Below, piece after piece: positions 58,485-64,000 of a DNA stretch of 64,000 nucleotides. Positions within the stretch are counted from its first letter, which is position 1. The number at the start of each line of letters is the position of its first letter. The position numbers and the translations under genes are program-made. The stretch is from Actinoalloteichus fjordicus. Lineage in GTDB: Bacteria > Actinomycetota > Actinomycetes > Mycobacteriales > Pseudonocardiaceae. The notes beneath the pieces are model-generated. The model saw only the letters and a list, made by a program, of their open reading frames with translations. It did not search any database and was not told the origin of the DNA. The stretch covers positions 4,738,249 to 4,802,248 of the forward strand of contig NZ_CP016076.1 in assembly GCF_001941625.1 (NCBI RefSeq), read 5' to 3'.

Positions 58485-59972
58485 GTGACCACCACCGATC
58501 CCGCGAGCCGCGACGGCGGTCCCCCGCCCGGCTGCCCGGCGCACGCGCCGTCCGCGCCCACCGGGCCGATTGCGATGCCCGCGCGCATCCGGACCGACAC
58601 CGTCGCAGCCACCGCGCTCTACTCGGCCGCGTTCGCCGAGGACCCCGCCGCGATCTACACCGAGCTGCGCAGACAGGGCACGGCAGGCCTCGTCGAACTG
58701 AGTCCCGGGGTCACCGCGAGTCTGGTGATCGGCTATGAGGCCGCCTTGGCGGTGCTGCGTGATCCGGAGAACTTCCCGAGGGATCCCCGCCGATGGCAGC
58801 AGACGATGGCGCCGGACTGTCCTGTGCTGCCGATGATGCAGCACCGGCAGAGCGCGGTGTTCAACGACGGTGAGGTTCACCGCAGGCTGCGGTCCTCGGT
58901 GACCGACAGCCTGGACCGGATCGATCCGACCACGCTGCGCAAGTATGTGGAGCGCAGTGCGGACACCCTCATCGACGACTTCGCCGACAAGGGGGAGGCA
59001 GATCTACTCGCCGAGTACGCGCGGCTGCTGCCGATCCTGGTGTTCAACCAGCTGCTCGACTGCCCGCCACACCTGAGCGCCTCCCTCGTGCGCTGTCTCG
59101 CGGCGATCTTCGAGGGGGGTGCGGAGGCAGCCGAGGCCAATCAGGAACTGGGCCGCTGCATGCTGGAGCTGATCACCCTGCGACAGCAGAATCCCGGCAA
59201 CGACCTGCTCTCCTGGCTGATCTCCCATCCTCACCGACTCGACACCCAGGAGCTGATGGACCAGCTCACGATGCTGCTCGCGGGCGGTATCGAGCCGGTG
59301 CAGAACCTCATCGCAAACGCCCTGCGCCTGCTGTTGTCGGACGCGCGGTTCGCCGGTGACCTCTCCGGCGGCAGCCTGCCGGTGGACGACGCACTCGTCG
59401 AGATCCTCTGGACCGACCCGCCGCTGGCCAACTTCGGACCCGCCTATCCCACCGAGGACGTCCGGCTGCCGGACGGGACGGTGCTGCCTGCGGGCAGGCC
59501 CGTGGTGGTCAGCTACGCCGCCGCCAACATCGATCCGAATCTGGCTGGGGATCGAGGCACCGGCAATCGGGCGCATCTCGCCTGGAGTGCGGGCCCGCAC
59601 ACCTGTCCCGGTCAGTCCCAGGCCCGGATCATCGCCTCGCTGGCGATCGAGAAGGTGCTGGACCGGCTCCCCGACGTGGAGCTGGCGCTGCCCGAGGAGG
59701 ACCTGCGGTGGCGGCTCGGTCCCTTCCAGCGAGCGCTGACGGCGCTGCCCGTGCGGTTTCCCCCGGTGGCGGTTCCAGAGGACCCGGGCGGACCGGTGCC
59801 CACCGCGCCCATCGAGGCGCGCGCCGTCGGCGGCAGCAGCAGGCAGGCGGCAGACCCGCCGTCGGGCAGGCCGACGGCGACCGCACCGCAGGCGGGGGCG
59901 CCTGGCGGCCGCGCCCGCACCACCGGGCCGCGCTGGATGAGCGCGCTCGTCCGGTGGTGGCGCGGCCAGTGA
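58485..59972 (+). CDS. Conservon cytochrome P450, CYP157-like, copy A2
   Basis: The 495-residue homologue of A1 and A3 starts PASRDGGPPPGCPAH. The I-helix is MLLAGGIEPVQNLI, with the conserved Thr replaced by Val. The K-helix is E306-I-L-W309 (no ExxR Arg), and the heme segment WSAGPHTCPGQ has Cys374. The tail is longer and Gly/Ala/Pro-rich, but ends RWMSALVRWWRGQ like its relatives. Unlike A1 and A3 it is not followed by a CYP154-type partner. GTG start, TAGGAG upstream. Confidence 0.87.
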   Translation: MTTTDPASRDGGPPPGCPAHAPSAPTGPIAMPARIRTDTVAATALYSAAFAEDPAAIYTELRRQGTAGLVELSPGVTASLVIGYEAALAVLRDPENFPRDPRRWQQTMAPDCPVLPMMQHRQSAVFNDGEVHRRLRSSVTDSLDRIDPTTLRKYVERSADTLIDDFADKGEADLLAEYARLLPILVFNQLLDCPPHLSASLVRCLAAIFEGGAEAAEANQELGRCMLELITLRQQNPGNDLLSWLISHPHRLDTQELMDQLTMLLAGGIEPVQNLIANALRLLLSDARFAGDLSGGSLPVDDALVEILWTDPPLANFGPAYPTEDVRLPDGTVLPAGRPVVVSYAAANIDPNLAGDRGTGNRAHLAWSAGPHTCPGQSQARIIASLAIEKVLDRLPDVELALPEEDLRWRLGPFQRALTALPVRFPPVAVPEDPGGPVPTAPIEARAVGGSSRQAADPPSGRPTATAPQAGAPGGRARTTGPRWMSALVRWWRGQ

Positions 59973-60150
59973 CCGCCGACCCGCCGCGTCGGTCTCGGCT
60001 CCTTCCGACTCCCGACGCCCGGTCGACCGGAACCAGATCGACCCGGCGGACCGGCACCGACGTCGGAGTCGGCAGGCCCGCTGCCTGCACACGAACACTT
60101 CCCGCCTGATTCTCGTCCCGTCCCACACCGACGACGCTCCAGGAGAACGT

Positions 60151-61584
60151 GTGACTCCCACCGATCCCCTCGGCCAGGACCACGTACACCCGCCGGAAGG
60201 TCGGCAGCAGCCGATGCCGCCACCCGGCTGCCCGGCGCACGACGGCGTGACTCGGTTGTACGTGCCGGAGTTCGCGGCCGATCCGAACGCGGTCTATGAG
60301 TCGCTGCGGGCCCAAGGGCCCGTCGCACCGGTCGAGATCGCCCCCGGCGTGCCCGCCACGCTCGTGACGAGCTACGCCACGGCGTTGGAGGTGCTGCGCG
60401 ATCCGAGGAACTTCCCGAAGGACCCGCGACGCTGGCAGCAGACCATCCCGGCGGACTCCCCGGTGCTGCCGATGCTGATGTACCGGGAGAACTGTCTGTT
60501 CACCGACGGCGAGCTGCACCGCAGGCTGCGGAGCGCGCTGAACGACGGTCTGAGCGGGGTCGACTCCGGGACCCTGCGGGGCTATGTCGAGCGCGGTGCC
60601 GCCACGCTGATCGACGAGTTCGCTCCGGTCGGCGAGGCGGACCTGCTCACCCAGTACGGCAGGCTCCTGCCGATTCTGGTCTTCGACCAGATGTTCAACA
60701 CCCCTCCTCATCTCAGCGAACGACTGACCAAGGCGCTGGGGACGATCTTCGAGGGGGTCGCGGCGGACGCCGAGCAGGCCAACACCGAACTCGTGCTCTG
60801 CACCGTCGAGCTGGTCGAGATGCGTCGTGCCGAGCCAGGCAGAGACATCGTCTCCTGGCTGATCGCCCATCCCGCCGAACTGACACAGGAGGAGCTGCTC
60901 AGCACGATCATGCTGCTCGTGGCGGCGGGCATCGAGCCGACGCAGAACCTCATCGCGAACGTGCTGCGGCTGCTGCTCTCCGACGACCGGTTCGCGGGCG
61001 GGCTGACCGGGGGCAGTGTCTCGGTCGACGACGCGCTGGTGGAGATCCTCTGGACCGACCCGCCGATGGCCAACTACGCGACCACGCACCCGATCCACGA
61101 CGTCTACCTCGCTGGCGGCGTGCGCATTCCCGGTGATCGGCCCGTCCTGATCAGCCTGGCCGCCGCGAACGCCGACCCCGCGCTGTCCTCCGCCCGTGCC
61201 TCGGGAAACCGGGCGCACCTGGCGTGGAGCGCGGGCCCCCATGTCTGCCCCGCCCAGTCCCAGGCGATGACCATCGCCGCGGTGGCGGTCGAGACGCTTC
61301 TCGACCGCCTGCCGGATCTGGAACTCGCCGTCCCCGTCGATGACCTGACGTGGCGGCCGGGGCCGTTCCACCGGGCGCTCAACGCGCTGCCCGTCCGTTT
61401 TCCCGCAGTTCGTCCCTCCGCCCAGACCGACGAGAACCCTGGAGACAACAGATGGAACGTCAGTCCAGCCCCTACGTCATCGACCCCGCAGGCGCCGACA
61501 TCCAAGGAGAGGCCCGGCTCCTCAGGGAGCGGGGAGCCGCGACGCTGGTTGAACTCCCTGGTCCGGTGGTGGCGTGGTCTGTGA
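60151..61584 (+). CDS. Conservon cytochrome P450, CYP157-like, copy A3
   Basis: The 477-residue protein is closest to A2: PPGCPAHDGVTRLYVPEFAADPNAVYESL, I-helix LLVAAGIEPTQNLI, K-helix E298-I-L-W301 instead of ExxR, heme segment WSAGPHVCPAQ (Cys366). The tail ends RRWLNSLVRWWRGL. CAGGAG lies eight bases before GTG 60151. As in A1, the last 133 bases are shared out of frame with the CYP154-type gene that follows. Confidence 0.88.
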   Translation: MTPTDPLGQDHVHPPEGRQQPMPPPGCPAHDGVTRLYVPEFAADPNAVYESLRAQGPVAPVEIAPGVPATLVTSYATALEVLRDPRNFPKDPRRWQQTIPADSPVLPMLMYRENCLFTDGELHRRLRSALNDGLSGVDSGTLRGYVERGAATLIDEFAPVGEADLLTQYGRLLPILVFDQMFNTPPHLSERLTKALGTIFEGVAADAEQANTELVLCTVELVEMRRAEPGRDIVSWLIAHPAELTQEELLSTIMLLVAAGIEPTQNLIANVLRLLLSDDRFAGGLTGGSVSVDDALVEILWTDPPMANYATTHPIHDVYLAGGVRIPGDRPVLISLAAANADPALSSARASGNRAHLAWSAGPHVCPAQSQAMTIAAVAVETLLDRLPDLELAVPVDDLTWRPGPFHRALNALPVRFPAVRPSAQTDENPGDNRWNVSPAPTSSTPQAPTSKERPGSSGSGEPRRWLNSLVRWWRGL

Positions 61585-62690
61585 ACAGCCACGACCACCT
61601 TCGGAAGCTGCTGTCCGATCCTCGGGTGTCCAAGGACCCCAACCAGCACTGGCCCGGTTACGCCGAGGGCAAGGTGGTGCTCAGCTCGGTCCTGGCGACC
61701 TGGGTGGGCGTCAAGAACATGTTCAACGCCTACGGTGACGATCACAAGCGGTTGCGCTCGCTGGTCTCCAAGGCGTTCACCGCCCGGCGGGTCAACGCCC
61801 TCCAACCGTGGATCGAGTCGATCACCGAGCGACTCATCGCCGAGCTGGCGGCCGGCCCCCAGGACACGCCGGTCGATCTGCGCGAGGGCTTCTGCTTCCC
61901 GGTGCCGATCGAGGTCATCTGCGCGCTGTTCGGTGTTCCGGAGGAGCACCGGCCGGAGCTGCGTCGGGTGGTCGACGGCGTGTTCGACACCGCCGCGACC
62001 CCGGAGGAGGCCATGGCGCTGGGAGAGGACCTCTACAAGCTCATGGGCGCCTTCGTCGCCGACAAGCGGGCGAATCCCGGTGACGACCTCGCTTCCGCGC
62101 TGATCAACGCGCGCGACGAGGACGGTTCGCGGCTGGACGAGATCGAACTGCTCGACACCCTGGCCCTGGTGCTGTCCGCCGGTCACGAGACGACGGTCAA
62201 TCTGCTGGACCAGGCGATCACCGCGCTGCTCACGTATCCCGACCAGTTCGAACTCGTCCGATCCGGCGAACGGTCCTGGGACGACGTGATCGACGAGACG
62301 ATGCGCTGGCAGGCCCCGGTGGCGAACCTGCCGCTGCGGTACGCGGTGGAGGACATCCAGATCGGCGACATCCTCATCCGCAAGGGGGACCGGATCCTGG
62401 CCGCGTACGCGGCCACCGGCCGGGACCCGGAGCGGCACGGGGCCGACGCGGACCAGTTCGACCTGACCCGCGCGGCCAAGGACCACCTGGCCTTCGGCCA
62501 CGGCGTGCACTACTGCCTGGGGGCGCCGCTGGCTCGCATGGAGGTCAAGACCGCCCTGCCCGCCCTGTTCGCCCGGTTCCCGAACATGAGGCTCGCGGTG
62601 CCTGCGGACGAGCTGGTGCCGATGTCCTCGTTCATCTCCAATGGACACCACGAGCTGCCGGTGATCCTGAACCCCGGCTCGGCGGGCTGA
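61452..62690 (+). CDS. Conservon cytochrome P450, CYP154-like, copy B2
   Basis: The 412-residue protein has the same length as B1. I-helix VLSAGHETTVNLLDQAI, K-helix E282-T-M-R285, heme segment FGHGVHYCLGAPLARME (Cys355). The N-terminus (MERQSSPYVIDPAGADIQGEARLL) aligns with B1 (MERQAGSTVIDPTGTDIQSEAAAL), so both pairs descend from one ancestral overlapping pair. It is the last gene of the conservon and is followed by a strong terminator. Confidence 0.9.
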   Translation: MERQSSPYVIDPAGADIQGEARLLRERGAATLVELPGPVVAWSVNSHDHLRKLLSDPRVSKDPNQHWPGYAEGKVVLSSVLATWVGVKNMFNAYGDDHKRLRSLVSKAFTARRVNALQPWIESITERLIAELAAGPQDTPVDLREGFCFPVPIEVICALFGVPEEHRPELRRVVDGVFDTAATPEEAMALGEDLYKLMGAFVADKRANPGDDLASALINARDEDGSRLDEIELLDTLALVLSAGHETTVNLLDQAITALLTYPDQFELVRSGERSWDDVIDETMRWQAPVANLPLRYAVEDIQIGDILIRKGDRILAAYAATGRDPERHGADADQFDLTRAAKDHLAFGHGVHYCLGAPLARMEVKTALPALFARFPNMRLAVPADELVPMSSFISNGHHELPVILNPGSAG

Positions 62691-62725
62691 TCGCCGCGAC
62701 GGCGTCCGAACAGCAGCGCACGGCC

Positions 62726-62761
62726 TCGGGCCGGGTCCGTCACCTGGCGGACCCGGCCCGA
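62726..62761. terminator. 14-bp-stem hairpin between conservon and FecCD gene
   Basis: TCGGGCCGGGTCCG (62726-62739) and its exact complement (62748-62761) enclose an 8-base loop. The site is in the 109-base gap between convergent genes, so it probably terminates both transcripts. Confidence 0.75.
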
Positions 62762-62799
62762 TCCGGCGGCGGCTGGTGGGATCGGATCTCGGTGACTGC

Positions 62800-64000
62800 T
62801 CAGGTCTGCTGCCTACGCCGGGTCTTGACGAACAGGTAGATCAGGTAGGGCGCGCCGAGGATGGCGGTGAGGACCCCGACCGGCAGGTGGGACAGGCCCG
62901 GGGTGATCCGCACGGCCAGGTCGGCGCTCACGGTGAGCAGCGCGCCGAGCACCATCGACGCCACCAGCGGAGGCTGTGCGGTCCCGACGAGCCGCATCGC
63001 GATCTGTGGAGTCGCCAGTGCGACGAAGGAGATCGGGCCCGCCGTCGCGGCGGCCACGGCGGCCAGGGCGGCGGCGAGCAGCAACAGCGTGCCGCGCGCG
63101 GCGTCGACCCGGATGCCCAGTGCCCGGGAGGTGTCGTCGCCGAACTGGAGTCCGCCGAGTACCCGAGAGCACACCAGCGCGGCCGGGATCAGGATCGCGA
63201 CGGCGATCGCGAGCGGTCCGACGGCGTCCCAGCCTGCGTTGGTGAGGCTGCCGACCAGCCAGACGGTCGCCCGGCTCGCGTCGTCCACGTCTCCCACGGT
63301 GAGCAGCCAGTAGACGATGTTGCCGCCGATCGCCGACAGCCCGATGCCCACCAGGACCATCCGGTACCCGTCGATGCCCTGCCGCCAGGACAGCAGATAC
63401 AGCAGGAAGCCCGCGGTGAGACCTCCGACGAGCCCGGCGGCGGGGACGCCGAGGGCGGCGACACCGCTGATCGTGCCGCGCGACCCGCCGAGCACGATGA
63501 CGGCGACGGCGCCGACGCCCGCTCCCCAGGTGACGCCGAGGATGTCGGGACTGGCGAGCGGATTGCGGGCCAGGGACTGGAAGATCGCCCCGGACAGGCC
63601 GAGGGCGGCGCCGACGAGGATGCCGGTGAGGGTCCTGGGCATCCGCAGGCCGAAGATGATGCCGTTCTCCCGACGATCACCGCCGCCCGCGAGAGTGCGC
63701 AGCACGTCGAACACCTCGATCTGCGAGGTGCCCCGGCCGATGTTCAGCGCGGCGACCAGGACGAGCAGGGCGAGTGCGACGACCGTGACGATGACGACGC
63801 GCGGCCGCAGGATCATCGAGACCGGTCCGACGCGCAGTGAGCGGATGATCGGCTGATCGGGCTCGGCCGAGTGCTCGCTGCCCGCCGCGCCGCCGTCGGG
63901 GGCGCCGGGGCCGCCGGGCGCCTGCTGAGGCTGCCCGGGCTGCTGAGCGGATTCGCCCGCCCCGGCGGTCTTGTCGGCCGTGTCGAGGTGTCGATCGTGG
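62800..64000 (-). CDS. FecCD-family siderophore/heme ABC permease (5-prime end outside window)
   Basis: From ATG 63816 the protein has 338 residues with about nine or ten membrane helices. FecCD landmarks are RMPRTLTGILVGAALGLSGAIFQSLARNPLASPDILGVTWGAGVG, YRMVLVGIGLSAI, LGIRVDAARGTLLLLAAALAAVAAATAGPISFVALATPQIAMRLVG and LPVGVLTAILGAPYLIYLF. The same frame stays open to the window edge with a Gln/Gly/Pro-rich segment and DQPIIRSLRVGPVSMILRPR, which resembles the usual N-terminus, and no ribosome-binding site precedes ATG 63816. I therefore treat it as 5-prime partial. It imports ferric siderophores with a partner permease presumably upstream. Confidence 0.85.
   Translation of the reverse strand, partial: HDRHLDTADKTAGAGESAQQPGQPQQAPGGPGAPDGGAAGSEHSAEPDQPIIRSLRVGPVSMILRPRVVIVTVVALALLVLVAALNIGRGTSQIEVFDVLRTLAGGGDRRENGIIFGLRMPRTLTGILVGAALGLSGAIFQSLARNPLASPDILGVTWGAGVGAVAVIVLGGSRGTISGVAALGVPAAGLVGGLTAGFLLYLLSWRQGIDGYRMVLVGIGLSAIGGNIVYWLLTVGDVDDASRATVWLVGSLTNAGWDAVGPLAIAVAILIPAALVCSRVLGGLQFGDDTSRALGIRVDAARGTLLLLAAALAAVAAATAGPISFVALATPQIAMRLVGTAQPPLVASMVLGALLTVSADLAVRITPGLSHLPVGVLTAILGAPYLIYLFVKTRRRQQT

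Noticed and set aside
57782-58488. Two small plus-strand frames between P450 B1 and A2, one overlapping the next start as GTGA
   Set aside because: Their third-position GC bias is clearly weaker than that of true genes here and no motif is seen; the overlap is probably chance.

Overview
The window is high-GC DNA with GTG starts, strong G/C preference at third codon positions and very many 1-4 base gene overlaps. Together with a five-P450 conservon, an Scr1-type XRE/DUF397 pair, ESX-type small proteins, twin-arginine and lipoprotein signals and a PknB-type kinase, this points to a filamentous actinomycete, probably Pseudonocardiales or a relative. I cannot fix the genus. I saw no rRNA, tRNA, CRISPR array or intact transposase.

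Layout. 1-2.7 kb: the tail of an unknown gene, the C-terminal half of a lipase-like protein (probably decayed) and a Tat-exported lactonase. 2.8-12.9 kb (minus strand): a carbohydrate-type ABC importer (binding protein, two permeases, ATPase) in one run with two acetyl-xylan-esterase-type hydrolases, a SelA/DgaE-like PLP enzyme and RidA, with its probable regulator upstream. This looks like uptake, deacetylation and deamination of an acetylated amino sugar or similar compound. 13.3-15.7 kb: two YbaB-like proteins, two ESX/WXG-like proteins and a lipoprotein, partly in A/T-richer DNA. 16.4-19.7 kb: two divergent regulator/enzyme pairs (MarR/epoxide hydrolase, TetR/VOC), each with a palindrome between the genes. 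20.2-23.7 kb: DUF5134, PepSY and YoaK membrane proteins. 23.9-32.1 kb: a GntR regulator and a peptide ABC importer operon containing a gamma-glutamyltranspeptidase-like enzyme, with two GntR-type operators at its head. 32.4-33.5 kb: an MpaB/Lcp-family oxygenase.

33.7-38.4 kb is the most unusual region. It is an array of small polymorphic-toxin-like genes, each with a conserved N-terminal domain, a Pro-rich linker and a variable C-terminal toxin-like domain, and each followed by a small putative immunity gene. One unit is intact. The second toxin has an in-frame amber codon, a third survives only as a 3-prime scar before an orphan immunity gene, and an inverted copy is frameshifted at a G6 run. 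Immunity genes (four, all open) outnumber intact toxins (one). Next come the DUF397/XRE pair and a divergent chain of six very small coupled genes ending in a winged-helix protein (39.8-42.2 kb).

42.5-48.5 kb: AraC/NmrA, a multicopper oxidase with a membrane partner behind twin BlaI/CopY-like operators, an alpha/beta-hydrolase gene split by a 161-bp MITE-like insertion with a TTA duplication, and a TetR regulator. 48.8-50.4 kb: a membrane Ser/Thr kinase, followed by about 2 kb without a convincing gene. 52.4-62.7 kb: a conservon (sensor kinase, roadblock, DUF742, small GTPase-like protein) with five P450s. Three are CYP157-like and lack the K-helix ExxR arginine; two are CYP154-like. Both adjacent CYP157/CYP154 pairs overlap by exactly 133 bases in different frames. 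62.8-64 kb: a FecCD siderophore permease running off the end.
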